From Akkermansiaceae bacterium (GTDB lineage: Bacteria > Verrucomicrobiota > Verrucomicrobiia > Verrucomicrobiales > Akkermansiaceae): a stretch of DNA of 64,000 bases. The stretch is taken from positions 1 to 64,000 of the forward strand of contig SUVL01000012.1 of the NCBI GenBank assembly GCA_015062005.1, read 5' to 3'. This document shows positions 40,063 through 50,201 of the stretch, piece by piece; the stretch's first letter is position 1, and every line of letters starts with the position of its first letter. The notes under the pieces were generated by a model that was not told the origin of the DNA, did not search any database, and worked only from the letters and a program-made list of their open reading frames with translations. The translations under genes and the position numbers were made by a program.

Positions 40063-41046
40063 TTACGGCACGGGTACCTTGGAGAGGATGCTGTCGATGA
40101 CGTTGTCGCTGGTCTTGTTGGCGGCTTCGGCCTCGTATGAGAGCAGGATGCGGTGGCGCAGGATATCATGTGCCAGGTCCTTCACATCCTGCGGGGTCAC
40201 ATAGCCACGCTGGCGGGTGAAGGCCAGAGCCTTGGCTGCAAGTGCAATGTTGATGGTGGCACGGGGGGATGCACCGGCGCGTACCAGACCTTCCAGCCGG
40301 GGGTCTACTTTTTCCGGGCTGCGCGTGGCGCGCACCAGGTCCACAATGTAGCGCTGCACGGCTGGGTCGATGAAAATCTGGTCCATCAGCCTGCGGGAGG
40401 CATCAATGTCCTCCACTGTGACGACGGGGCTGGTGTGGGGGGTGGCTGTGGTGCTGCTCATCATTTCCAGCACCTTGAGCTCTTCGTCTCGGCTGGGATA
40501 GTCCACGATGACCTTGAAGAGGAATCGGTCGAGCTGGGCTTCGGGCAGCTGGTAGGTACCTTCCTGCTCAATGGGGTTCTGCGTGGCCAGCACCAGGAAG
40601 GGATTGGGCAGGGGGTAGCTACTTTCTCCCAGGGTCACCTGGCGTTCCTGCATGGCTTCCAGCAGGGCGCTCTGCACCTTGGCCGGGGCGCGGTTAATTT
40701 CGTCCGCCAGAATCAGGTTGGCAAAAACCGGCCCCTTCTTGGCGGTGAACTGGCGTTCCTCCGGGTTGTAAATCATGGTGCCCAGCAGGTCGGCCGGCAG
40801 CAGGTCTGGAGTGAACTGTATGCGTGAAAATGCAGCTTGCATGGTTCCGGCCAGGGCTTTCACGGAAAGGGTTTTGGCAAGACCCGGCACACCTTCCAGC
40901 AGCACGTGCCCCTTACAGAGCAGACTCAGAATCAGGCGGTTCACCAGCTTCTGCTGGCCTACTACTACCTTGGCCATTTCCTGTTTCACTGCGCTCACCC
41001 ATGCGGATTTCTGCGCAATCTCTTCGTTGAATTCCTGTGTGTTCAT
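40063..41046 (-). CDS. MoxR-family AAA+ ATPase
   Basis: HVLLEGVPGLAKTLSVKALA...GPVFANLILADEINRAPAKVQSALLEAMQE. Confidence 0.95.
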   Translation of the reverse strand: MNTQEFNEEIAQKSAWVSAVKQEMAKVVVGQQKLVNRLILSLLCKGHVLLEGVPGLAKTLSVKALAGTMQAAFSRIQFTPDLLPADLLGTMIYNPEERQFTAKKGPVFANLILADEINRAPAKVQSALLEAMQERQVTLGESSYPLPNPFLVLATQNPIEQEGTYQLPEAQLDRFLFKVIVDYPSRDEELKVLEMMSSTTATPHTSPVVTVEDIDASRRLMDQIFIDPAVQRYIVDLVRATRSPEKVDPRLEGLVRAGASPRATINIALAAKALAFTRQRGYVTPQDVKDLAHDILRHRILLSYEAEAANKTSDNVIDSILSKVPVP

Positions 41047-41175
41047 GGTCGTGGGTTGCGCACAAGTCTACCACCTGCGCGTGTTTTATCAAGTAAGTTC
41101 AATGTCAGTTGACGAAGATTACTGAATCTCCGTTCAATCTCATGTCAAAACAGCTACTGCAGGTCTGAAACGAAA

Positions 41176-41204
41176 AATCCCCGCATCCGGGAGATGCGGG
41201 GATT
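41176..41204 (-). terminator. Intrinsic terminator downstream of lptD-like gene
   Basis: aatccccgcatc...gatgcggggatt with T-tract on minus strand. Confidence 0.75.
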
Positions 41205-41225
41205 GCCAGTATTGCGTAAATCTTA

Positions 41226-43652
41226 TTACATGAGGTTAATGGGTAAGGCTGTACCGGTTTCGCCCAGGGTGAAGGAAATGCCGAAACCCTGTTCTTTTTT
41301 ACCGCCGTTGTCGCGGAGGAAGACGGTGGCACCAATATACCAGGCCCCGGCGTGCCGGAATATGGAATACTGCTGGATGGGGAAGCGCCCTTCGTCTTCT
41401 TCGTAGTACAATTGAACAGAGAAGGTGTATTTTTCGTTCAGGCGGACGTTTGTGCGCAAATGGAACTGACCGGAGTCTTCCTGAATGGGATGGTCAGAAA
41501 TGGCTCGATACGAGATATAGGTTTCAAGCCAGTCCGCCGGGATGACGCGGGCTCCTATGCTATACTGCCAGAACCCTTCGCCGTTATTGACCGTGGGCGT
41601 CTGCGTTGTGACGTTGAACTCAAAACGCTTGGAAGGCTGGAAGCGAACGATGTTATACAGACTGGAGAAATCGTATTCTGAGTTGGGGTTGTCAGCGTTA
41701 TAATCGCAGAACGTATCCCAGGTAAGCAGCTTGATGGTTTCGCCGTCTACGCGGGATGTCAACGTGTTCTTCATGCCCAGTCGCCAGATGTTCCAGTTGC
41801 CCCAGCCATCCAAACCGGCAAATCCGCAAAGATCAAGCGGGATGGGGCTGGTGGTGCTGCCGCTCTTGGTGCTGGACCACACGTCAATCTGGGGAACGAG
41901 GTCATTTGAGGAGGAAATGCTGCCTCGGGAGTAATTGGCGTACGGCTGAATGATATGGGTAAGCCCTTGCAGCCCGAAATTCTTGTACTTGAAATTCGGG
42001 TATGTGCTGTGGAACTTCATGTTGAAGTCGCAGCCGAAATAGCCAAGGAAGCGGTTGTCGGACCCAACTCCACCTACGTCATAATATCCGGTGTAGGCAC
42101 CACCTACCTTCGGGGCGATGTTCAGGAATTTGCAGGCGGTCAGGTTAGTGGTGAACTCATGAGTGGAATTGACTCGGAAGAAACTATCCGTGTTCAGCAA
42201 TCGGGTATAGTATTCCTTCATAGCGCCATCCTTGAGGCGATCCAGCCTGGCTTTGTATTGCGCCTTGACATCATGGGGCAGGTACTGCTGCATGATACAG
42301 GCGCTGTTGTTCGTCTCGTAGTTGATGCCAGTGTTGCCAATAGCCGTACGAACCCGGTAGAAGGAGGCCTCGATGCGCTCGTCGGTCATGTAATAATCAT
42401 TTGGCGCAAAACGGGTATAGACCATGCTCTGGGTGGAGTCAGTGCGGCGCACAATACGGACGGTGTTGTCCGGTTTATCATTGGTGCGGCTGATATCGGG
42501 CAGGAAGTCGCGCAGCATGTAGCGGTCACTTGCCACATTGATGTTGGAACTCAATTGCCAGTCTGCGTGTACGTCTGCCGAAGGGGTGATGTCCCAGAGA
42601 GCCTTAAGGCTGTAGTAGTAACGGTTGTCATTAACAGGGAGTCGCTCTTTCTCAACCGGGTTGATAGTGGAATTGCGGTCTTTCGCAAAATAGGAGGCAA
42701 ACCCCGTCATGTCCTTATGCTTTTTGGTCATGCCTATGTCTTCCAGATCAAGACCGGTGGCTACACCACGGCGGGTTCTGACATCGAGGTGCAGGGTGGC
42801 CAGGTAGTCGGCCGTGGGCATGATGCCGTCTACGCGGCGGTTGCCGAAGAGGATACCGTAACTGTTTTCCAGGTATGCGCCCCAGTGTGAGCGGGTTCCG
42901 GCGCCAGGAAGATAGCCCTCGCGGGGGTTCAGGGAGTGGGAGAACGTGAACCAGCCCAGAATGGGGATGGTCATTTCATGGTCGCCGGTGGCTATGCTGA
43001 GTCGGGAAACTTCGCCATAGTCGCCGGGATATATGGTGAGGTTACCGGTGCCAATCCATGTAGTCGGCTTCTGAACATCTTCCGTGGTAACGTAGGCGTC
43101 TGAAACCTTGATGTATTCCTTCCCTTCGCTGTCTGTCGCGTATTCGATGCGGGAGCCCCTTACCATCAGCCCGTTGACCTTGATGCGTACTTTGTTTACA
43201 GCTGTCTTTTTCTCTTTCCAGTTGTAGAATCCACCGTCCTCGCCTCGCACCAGCACGTCATCCTGGTACAGGGTGACCGGCCCGGAGAGAATGGCATCTC
43301 CGGAATCGAGTCTGGCTTCCAGTGCTGGGGTGTGAATGTCTGAGCCCTCATCGGTTCTCAGGCGGAGAGCTGTGCCTTCTCCTGCCTCGTAACGGAAAAT
43401 GTTCTTATCCTGGTCGTAGGAGATAGTGCCGCCTTCGTTGGTGACCTGGAGCGTATCAGGAACTTCCGGTGCCTGTTTACCCAGCCCGCTTACTGTGCGG
43501 TTGGTGATATCCATAATGGGGTTAACGTCATCTTTGCCGTTGAAGAGATCTTCAGGCAAAGGAACCAGGTCTGCGCCGTGTGCGGAAACCTGTGTCAGCC
43601 CCCCGAGAACAAGGGCGAGTGTGAGCTTTGCGTGCCGTTTACTGCGTTTCAT
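41226..43652 (-). CDS. lptD: LptD-like LPS-assembly outer-membrane protein
   Basis: OstA-like N-terminus then beta-barrel-like region (LTIYPGDYGEVSRLSIATGDHEMTIPILGWFTFSHSLNP); start at 43652. Confidence 0.72.
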   Translation of the reverse strand: MKRSKRHAKLTLALVLGGLTQVSAHGADLVPLPEDLFNGKDDVNPIMDITNRTVSGLGKQAPEVPDTLQVTNEGGTISYDQDKNIFRYEAGEGTALRLRTDEGSDIHTPALEARLDSGDAILSGPVTLYQDDVLVRGEDGGFYNWKEKKTAVNKVRIKVNGLMVRGSRIEYATDSEGKEYIKVSDAYVTTEDVQKPTTWIGTGNLTIYPGDYGEVSRLSIATGDHEMTIPILGWFTFSHSLNPREGYLPGAGTRSHWGAYLENSYGILFGNRRVDGIMPTADYLATLHLDVRTRRGVATGLDLEDIGMTKKHKDMTGFASYFAKDRNSTINPVEKERLPVNDNRYYYSLKALWDITPSADVHADWQLSSNINVASDRYMLRDFLPDISRTNDKPDNTVRIVRRTDSTQSMVYTRFAPNDYYMTDERIEASFYRVRTAIGNTGINYETNNSACIMQQYLPHDVKAQYKARLDRLKDGAMKEYYTRLLNTDSFFRVNSTHEFTTNLTACKFLNIAPKVGGAYTGYYDVGGVGSDNRFLGYFGCDFNMKFHSTYPNFKYKNFGLQGLTHIIQPYANYSRGSISSSNDLVPQIDVWSSTKSGSTTSPIPLDLCGFAGLDGWGNWNIWRLGMKNTLTSRVDGETIKLLTWDTFCDYNADNPNSEYDFSSLYNIVRFQPSKRFEFNVTTQTPTVNNGEGFWQYSIGARVIPADWLETYISYRAISDHPIQEDSGQFHLRTNVRLNEKYTFSVQLYYEEDEGRFPIQQYSIFRHAGAWYIGATVFLRDNGGKKEQGFGISFTLGETGTALPINLM

Positions 43653-43703
43653 ATGCTGCTTCCCCATCGATGCTGATTATTCTGCCCGAATATTTCAGTT
43701 TTG

Positions 43704-45491
43704 TCAAGCTTCGCCCGCGCTCTCAGCGTGCGATTTTAAGGTCTTCCCACAGTAACGCGTGATGAGCCTGTCCGGCGCTTCGTGCAAATCTACCAACACC
43801 AGGCAGTCCAGGGTGTCACCAAATTCGGAATCAACGTTGAAGGATACCATCCGGCCATTCAGTCTGAGATATTGGCGGAGCAGAACCGGTATACTGCGGC
43901 CGTCCGGTTCCAGATCACTCACGAGCGAGGAAAGAAGGCGCAAATCTGCCAACCCTTTGGGCAGCAACCTGGCATCTTCGCTCAGCAGGTCCATGCCGGT
44001 GGGCGGAGTTTTGGCTTGTACGTGCCTGGCCAGTTCTTTGTCCATGCAGTGGCATTTAAGGTATTCATACATGAGGGCGCGGGAGCGTACCGAGTAGTCC
44101 GAGGATACACTGACAGTTCCGTACAGATAGCGGTACTGCGGGTATTTGAGTACAAATCGGCCGATTCCCATCCAGAGGGTATCAAGGGAGGCCGGGTGTT
44201 TCTGGTACGGGGCGGTTATGAAGGCTCTGCCCATCTCCAGTCCGTTTTTCACGTAGTTGATAAACTCGTTACCGATAGTGAAGAACTCGGTGTTATAAAT
44301 ACCCGTCACCCCGCGGGCTTTCACAATCTGGTCTGTTCGACCCATGCGGTATGCACCGGCAATCCGGTGGGCTGCCGGATCCCACATGATGAGGTGGTCG
44401 TAGAAGAGGTCATACTCATCCATGTCACAGGACGTGCCGGAACCCTCGCCAACAGAGCGGAATACGATTTCCCGCTGTATTCCTATTTCCTTCAGGAGTT
44501 TGGGGATGCGGTTCCCTTGGGCGGTGTAAATCTGCAACCCTGTGCTCTTATGGGTATAAAGCAGGTGTTCGTCTTCGGGCAAGGAGTCAATTTCCTGTTG
44601 GAGTTCTTCCGGGGGAAGGGGAGAATCAATTGGCGCCAGGCTGCGCGGAATTTCATTGCAATGGGAGGCAGCGGTGGCGGGGTAGCGCAGCATCATGCTG
44701 TTGAGTCGCAGGAAATCTGAAAGCGCAGCATCTGTTTCCAGGAGCTCCAGCCTGCTGGCAGGAATGGGCTTGCCTATGCGAACCTGGTGCAGGGTGCGAC
44801 GGTCTCGTTTGATTTCGCGGGCAAGCAGGGCGGCGCGCTTCTCCTTGCATAGCCGGGTGACCAGCTGGAAAAGGGCTCCATTCTGCCCGGAGAAGTGCAT
44901 GGGCACCACGGTCGCACCCGTCTTGCGGATGATGGCGGCCATGTTTTCCTGCCATGGGTCATCTATGACCCTGCCATCTTCTTTTGACCACGAAGCAGCT
45001 GAGCCGCTGGGGAAAATAATCAGGCAATGCCCGCCGCGCAGCCACTTGAGAATCTCGCGCATGCCCGCCATGTTGGCCCTCTTGGCTTCTTCTCCCCCGT
45101 ACACATCGACCGTAATCTGGTAAGGTCGCATGCCGCGCACGCAGTGGAGGAACTCATTGACGACAATGCGGATATCGCTGCGCACCTTCATGGCAATATC
45201 GCCAATCATCAGACCGTCGGACATACCGTGCGGGTGGTTGCTGACGATGACGCAGGGGCCTTCCGCCGGGATGTTCTCCAGCCCCTCCAGTGCATAGTTG
45301 AGGGGGAGATGCTTGCAGGCGAGTTTGAAGAAATTATCCTGGCTTCCGTTCTTGAAATCGTCTTCAATTTTGGAGTGTGCCACGTTGAAAATATGGAATC
45401 CGAGCAGTTTTTCTCCCAGCTTCAGTAACCATCCCGGCCATTTTTTTCCACCTGGGATATGCTCTCCCAAATCCATGATTTTCGCATTCAT
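43704..45491 (-). CDS. Bifunctional acyltransferase: PlsC-like O-acyltransferase plus GNAT-like N-acyltransferase (OlsF-like)
   Basis: PlsC-like VSNHPHGMSDGLMIGD, IIFPSGSAA; C-terminal hemolysin/OlsB-like IAGAYRMGRTDQIV...GIYNTEFF...EMGRAFITAPYQ. Confidence 0.78.
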   Translation of the reverse strand: MNAKIMDLGEHIPGGKKWPGWLLKLGEKLLGFHIFNVAHSKIEDDFKNGSQDNFFKLACKHLPLNYALEGLENIPAEGPCVIVSNHPHGMSDGLMIGDIAMKVRSDIRIVVNEFLHCVRGMRPYQITVDVYGGEEAKRANMAGMREILKWLRGGHCLIIFPSGSAASWSKEDGRVIDDPWQENMAAIIRKTGATVVPMHFSGQNGALFQLVTRLCKEKRAALLAREIKRDRRTLHQVRIGKPIPASRLELLETDAALSDFLRLNSMMLRYPATAASHCNEIPRSLAPIDSPLPPEELQQEIDSLPEDEHLLYTHKSTGLQIYTAQGNRIPKLLKEIGIQREIVFRSVGEGSGTSCDMDEYDLFYDHLIMWDPAAHRIAGAYRMGRTDQIVKARGVTGIYNTEFFTIGNEFINYVKNGLEMGRAFITAPYQKHPASLDTLWMGIGRFVLKYPQYRYLYGTVSVSSDYSVRSRALMYEYLKCHCMDKELARHVQAKTPPTGMDLLSEDARLLPKGLADLRLLSSLVSDLEPDGRSIPVLLRQYLRLNGRMVSFNVDSEFGDTLDCLVLVDLHEAPDRLITRYCGKTLKSHAESAGEA

Positions 45492-45584
45492 AACTCATTG
45501 CTGAGTGCTATTGCACACTCTCAGGTTCATCATATCACATGCTACCTGATGGGGTCAATGTCAAAACAACAAGGATTTGTTATT

Positions 45585-46292
45585 TTACGGGTGCAATACG
45601 TAGGAGATGCTGGTGTGAACCTGGGAGTCAACCGGGGTGGAGCCCTTGCGTGCGGGGCGGAAATGCCAGTGTTGCATAATCCAGCTGCGGGTATGGCGAT
45701 CCAGTTGCCGGTTTCCGCTGCTGTGGGTGATTTCCACCGCTTTGGGCCGACCACCTGCCGAAATGCTGATGAGAACCCCTACCTGGCCTTGCAAGCGCTT
45801 GTAACGCAGCTGCCTCGGATAAGGCGGGGTGGGGCAATCCTGGTAATCAGGCGGGGTGTAGAGCTCACTTTCGTTCGTGTTTGCCATTTGTTGATTCCGG
45901 GGTGCCTGAGGTGGTTCGAGTCGCGGCAGGAGCCCGGTGTCTGTTTCGAGAAATGGTTCTTCATCCTCCGCCAGTTCGTCCAGGAGCTCAAGTTCTTCAC
46001 AAACTGGCTGGGCTTGCAGGTGGACGGTGGGTAGGGCCGGCATATCGGGTGGAGTGATGGTGGTCGAAGGAAGCGGTACACGTGGCGCTTCCGGGGGTAC
46101 CTCTGTTTCGACCGGAATAAAGGGTACACCTGTAAAATTGCAACCTGAGGAATAGGGGGAGAGAATGGAGACTTGCGATGCCGCCAGCGCCACCCCTATG
46201 CCAAGCAGCGCGATGCAAAGCGAGCATTGGCTCACCAGCCGCATGCGGCGGTGTGCCAGAGTGGCTGCAGAGGTGTGGCGTATGTGAATCAT
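45585..46292 (-). CDS. TonB-family energy transducer
   Basis: N-terminal TM, Pro-rich spacer, C-terminal PPYPRQLRYKRLQGQVGVLISISAGGRPKAVEITHSSGNRQLD. Confidence 0.85.
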   Translation of the reverse strand: MIHIRHTSAATLAHRRMRLVSQCSLCIALLGIGVALAASQVSILSPYSSGCNFTGVPFIPVETEVPPEAPRVPLPSTTITPPDMPALPTVHLQAQPVCEELELLDELAEDEEPFLETDTGLLPRLEPPQAPRNQQMANTNESELYTPPDYQDCPTPPYPRQLRYKRLQGQVGVLISISAGGRPKAVEITHSSGNRQLDRHTRSWIMQHWHFRPARKGSTPVDSQVHTSISYVLHP

Positions 46293-48037
46293 GGCGCCGG
46301 CTTGACCCAGAAGAGGTGCTCATCCAGTGCATCAAAACACCAGGGGCTTGGCGGTATTTGCAGGTGTGGATGGTACGCCAGGAAGACCCGGTTCTCTTTC
46401 CATCCTGGCAGCCAGATGGCGAGTTCGTAGATGCGGTGGTCGATTTGCTCCAGTGTGTGTGCCGGTTTGCATTGCATCTGCTCCAGCAGGGTGGACATGC
46501 GTTCGTCTGACAGGTTGAAAGGTGAATTTTCCGGTGCAGCGTCTGCACCGAAAAAGAATTCCGGCTGCGGTTGAGGAGGTGCGGGTACTGCCCAGAAGAC
46601 AAGCTGGTGGCTGCGTTCCTGCAACTGGCGCAAGCAATTTTGCCAGGGCACCGGCTCCGGTACAATTTCTGCTCCGCAGGTTGCGGCGCTTTGTACCAGG
46701 AAGTTGACCATGTTGGTGATTTTTTCGTGGGGCGAGAAGAGGAGCTTCACGCTGAGGCGCGAGCCATCTGCCCGCCGCAGGATGCCATCGCTGCCGCTGG
46801 TGGTGAACCCGGCCTGGGCGAAGCAATCGCGGGCCGCTTTTGCATCGTACTTGTATCGCGGGGTGTGTCTGGGGGTGAGCTCGCCATACCCGCTGCTGAA
46901 GGTGGTGAGGCGCTGACCCTCTCCCCGCATCATGACGGCCAGCGCGCCGTCCATATCCATAGCGTGCATCAGCCCCCGCCGCAGGTGAATATCCGTCAGG
47001 GTCTGAGTGTTGGCCGCAATCCCATAGGGCGGTAGCGGGTATTCCGCATCATACACCAGAGTGGGGAGTTCCGGGTGGGGGGCAAGGCGTTCCTGCCAGG
47101 CTGTTAAGTTGCGGGTTTGCAGCGCATCAAGCTTGCCGCGAAGGAAAAGTTCCCACACCTGGTTTTCATCGGTCAGGAAGTGGAATTCCAGGGTGTCTGC
47201 ATTGAAGCGGTGCCGGCAGAGCGGCAGGGACTCCCCCCACCAGTTCCTGACCCGGTGTAGTACGATGAGCCGGCCGCGCTGGATGTCTGCTATGCGGTAG
47301 GGACCCGTTGCCGGAGCTATGAGCTGGGCGTAACTTTCACGGAAATTGCTGCTGAAGCGGGAGTAGAAACCGGGTTCTGCTGCGTGCAGCATCCGGCATA
47401 CATCGAGGACATCTGCTCCAGCCCGCAGGGTAACCGAGAGCAGGTCGCTGCCGTGGCTGCAAGCGGCTGATATGAGGTCTTTTATAGATTCATATCCGTA
47501 ACAATGATGCTCTGCCTGCAGCAGGAGGGAAAGCAGGTAGTCATCTGCACGTACGGGACGTCCGTTGTTGTAGTGCGCAGCCGGATTCAGTTTGAAAAAA
47601 ATGGTGGAACCCACTCTGGCCCAGGCCATGGCCACTCCGGCAGTTGTTTCCTGTGTCTGCGGGTGGCGGGCAAGCAGCGGAATTTCGGTGGCCTGTTTCA
47701 GATTCTGGTGAAAGAATTGCACCGAGCCTCCGAAACGCAGGAAGTGTGCAGGGAAGGGACCTGCATTACTCAGTCGCACCGTGCCACCTTTCCGGGCTTC
47801 CGGAGAGCCGACGGGGGGCTGTCCTTCTGCTGTTTTCCATGGGAGATTGTCTGGAGCCGGAACATTGCGTTGCAGCTTGATTCCGGTTACCCTCTTGAGG
47901 CGGGCTCCGAAATCCGGCGGGTACTCGGCAGGTGCCTGGTTCTGCGCTGGTGGTTGCGGGGCTTGCCGGATGGTGCTGGTGGCCCACCAGGCCACCAGCA
48001 CCATCAGCAACAGGACAATGGTAAGGAGATACCGCAT
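46289..48037 (-). CDS. SBP_bac_5-type substrate-binding protein, membrane-anchored
   Basis: N-terminal TM; FFKLNPAAHYNNGRPVRADDYLLSL and ATGPYRIADIQRGRLIVLHRVRNWWG typical of peptide-type SBPs. Confidence 0.8.
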   Translation of the reverse strand: MRYLLTIVLLLMVLVAWWATSTIRQAPQPPAQNQAPAEYPPDFGARLKRVTGIKLQRNVPAPDNLPWKTAEGQPPVGSPEARKGGTVRLSNAGPFPAHFLRFGGSVQFFHQNLKQATEIPLLARHPQTQETTAGVAMAWARVGSTIFFKLNPAAHYNNGRPVRADDYLLSLLLQAEHHCYGYESIKDLISAACSHGSDLLSVTLRAGADVLDVCRMLHAAEPGFYSRFSSNFRESYAQLIAPATGPYRIADIQRGRLIVLHRVRNWWGESLPLCRHRFNADTLEFHFLTDENQVWELFLRGKLDALQTRNLTAWQERLAPHPELPTLVYDAEYPLPPYGIAANTQTLTDIHLRRGLMHAMDMDGALAVMMRGEGQRLTTFSSGYGELTPRHTPRYKYDAKAARDCFAQAGFTTSGSDGILRRADGSRLSVKLLFSPHEKITNMVNFLVQSAATCGAEIVPEPVPWQNCLRQLQERSHQLVFWAVPAPPQPQPEFFFGADAAPENSPFNLSDERMSTLLEQMQCKPAHTLEQIDHRIYELAIWLPGWKENRVFLAYHPHLQIPPSPWCFDALDEHLFWVKPAP

Positions 48038-49977
48038 CAGAACGTAACGGTGCAGCCGCCGTAGATGGCGGTTCCGGCATTGATGTATGACTGGCTGTAG
48101 TCCATCCAGTCTGTTTCAGAGACGTATTTCTGGTTGGTGAGGTTTTCCACACGCAGGTGCAGGGTCAGGTGCTCGTTCACTTCGTAGCGGGCGTACCAGC
48201 GCAGGGTGTAGTAGGCATCCAGCATGCCGGGATGGCCGCCCTGGTAGTTGGCGCGCCCGCTGGCAGCCGCGAGCCCTATGCCGGTGGTGAATCCTTCCAG
48301 GGGGGAGGTGTGAACATCTGCCGACCAGGTCTGGCGGGCGGTGTAGCTGAGTTGCTCACCATCGGAGCTCCTGGGGTCGCAGAGTGTGACGCTGAGGGTG
48401 TAGCCGGTTTCCCAGTGCTCCTCCCAGGTGCCTCTCAGGCTCAGCTCTATGCCCTGGCTTGTATCGTGCCCCTTGGAGTTATAGTAGTTAACCAGATTTC
48501 CCTGCTCATTGGTTTTGATGGTATCTTCTGTTCGAATCCAGAACAGGGTGATGCTGGTGAAGTGGCCGGGTGCCCATTCATGCTCCAGCCCGAGGTCGGC
48601 GCTCCAGCTGGTCTGGCAGTCCAGCCCCGGGTTGCCCCTGTAGGTCTTGTTGTATGCATCATAACTGCCAGTGGAGCGTTGGAATGCTGTGGGTGCCTTG
48701 TATCCCCGCGCGATGGAACCGCTCAGCCGCGTGCGGTCTTCATTGAAACTGAAGTTGCTGGCTCCTCGCACTGTGTACAGGGAGCCGAATACGTCACTCT
48801 CATCCCAGCGAAGCGCCAGGGAGTTGTCCCACCCGGTGGTGGGGGTGACGCGGTGCTCCACAAACATGCTGAACATGTTTTCCTCATGGTCGGAGCCTAT
48901 ATCTTTCTGCCCTGCATTGACATAATCATGCTGGCTGTGCATGTAGCCCACGCCGGCTGTGCTGGCCTGGTGGCGGCACCAGCGGTATTCATTGCGCCAG
49001 TTCAGCTGCACATTGCGCAAGTCGTGGTTACTACCTTTGCCGAAGGCATAATCTGCGCCGTAATACCCCCCGCTCAGTTCTGTCGCGAAGGAGCGCGTAA
49101 ACCGTTTTTCCAGAGCGGCGGATACCAGGTTTGTCCGGTAGTTGTAGTGCGGATCCCCCCAGGTGGCGGGTGCCTGGTAGCGGGCATCACTGCGGCGGTA
49201 GGTGATGCGCCCGTGGGTATCGGCATCCGGGCGGTAGTCCAGGCGCAAGGCTTCCTGCTTGTTTTCAAAGCTTCCGGCCTTCGGATCTGCGGGGCGTGTT
49301 CCATCCACCTTCTTTAAGTCATTGTCTGTGGTTTCGCAGGTGGCTGAGAGAAAGTATGAGAGTTTTTCCTGCTGTCCCTGGGCCGTGAGGTTGCCGGTGT
49401 AGCTGGAGAAACTGCCGGCTTCGTTGAACAGGGTGCAGCCTGGGGGACCCTGTCCCTCCGGTGTTTCCATGTAGATGACACCACCCACCGCGCCACTGCC
49501 GTAGATGGCTCCTTGTGAGCCTTTCAATACCTCCAGCGTGCCCAGGTCAAACATGTTGGTGCGTGCCATGACGTTGGGCGTGAGGTTGCAGCCCTGTGTG
49601 TTATCGTAAAGTCGCATGCCGTCCAGCATGGGCAGGGTATGCTGCCCGCTGCTCATGCCGCGGATGACAAGGTTACTGACGTTTCCCCTCTGGTTGGAGC
49701 CACCGCCGGATTCAACATAGACTCCGGGCACCCGGGTAAGCGCTTCGCCCAGGTTGAGTACCCCCTCGCTCCGTAGTTGCTCCGTATCGAGCACGGTGAC
49801 GGAGACTCCGGTGCTGTCGTAGGGAATGGCCGTGCCTCCATGCGCTGAGACGGTGATGGGGGCCAGTTCGGTGACTAGTGCTTCCGCAGCCATGGCAGCG
49901 GTACTCAAGCCTGCCAGCAAGAAGGCAGGCACAACGCGCGTATGGCTCCCGCCGGGAGCCGGTGTGGTGTGTTTCAT
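48037..49977 (-). CDS. TonB-dependent outer-membrane receptor, probably cobalamin (BtuB-like)
   Basis: Plug domain VTVLDTEQLRSEGVLNLGEALTRVPGVYVESGGG, C-terminal barrel; preceded by cobalamin riboswitch; ATG at 49977 because 50124 lies inside the riboswitch. Confidence 0.9.
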   Translation of the reverse strand: MKHTTPAPGGSHTRVVPAFLLAGLSTAAMAAEALVTELAPITVSAHGGTAIPYDSTGVSVTVLDTEQLRSEGVLNLGEALTRVPGVYVESGGGSNQRGNVSNLVIRGMSSGQHTLPMLDGMRLYDNTQGCNLTPNVMARTNMFDLGTLEVLKGSQGAIYGSGAVGGVIYMETPEGQGPPGCTLFNEAGSFSSYTGNLTAQGQQEKLSYFLSATCETTDNDLKKVDGTRPADPKAGSFENKQEALRLDYRPDADTHGRITYRRSDARYQAPATWGDPHYNYRTNLVSAALEKRFTRSFATELSGGYYGADYAFGKGSNHDLRNVQLNWRNEYRWCRHQASTAGVGYMHSQHDYVNAGQKDIGSDHEENMFSMFVEHRVTPTTGWDNSLALRWDESDVFGSLYTVRGASNFSFNEDRTRLSGSIARGYKAPTAFQRSTGSYDAYNKTYRGNPGLDCQTSWSADLGLEHEWAPGHFTSITLFWIRTEDTIKTNEQGNLVNYYNSKGHDTSQGIELSLRGTWEEHWETGYTLSVTLCDPRSSDGEQLSYTARQTWSADVHTSPLEGFTTGIGLAAASGRANYQGGHPGMLDAYYTLRWYARYEVNEHLTLHLRVENLTNQKYVSETDWMDYSQSYINAGTAIYGGCTVTF

Positions 49978-49999
49978 TTCTCTGTTTGGCCGTTGAACA

Positions 50000-50195
50000 A
50001 GCGGTGCATCGCCGCTCTGTGTCGTTGGCGAACCCCCATGGCTGGTATTCCGACTGAGTGCGCGCAGCATCCTGCGGCTCATCACGGTTGCGGCACAGCG
50101 ACGGATTCTCACCGTCTTCCCCATCTATTTCCTGCGGCATCCCGCCGCCTCCGGGGGGCTCTCCGCGCGCTGTGGTTGCGCGCGGTGCTGGAAGT
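50000..50195 (-). ncRNA. Cobalamin riboswitch (approximate ends)
   Basis: Minus strand GGGGAAGACGGTGAGAATCCGTCGCTGTGCCGCAACCGTGATGAGCC...AGTCGGAATACCAGCCATG. Confidence 0.92.
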
Positions 50196-50201
50196 ACCTC
50201 T

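Noticed and set aside
49978-50124. Upstream start (50124) for the TonB receptor
   Set aside because: That segment overlaps the cobalamin riboswitch; the signal peptide begins at the ATG at 49977
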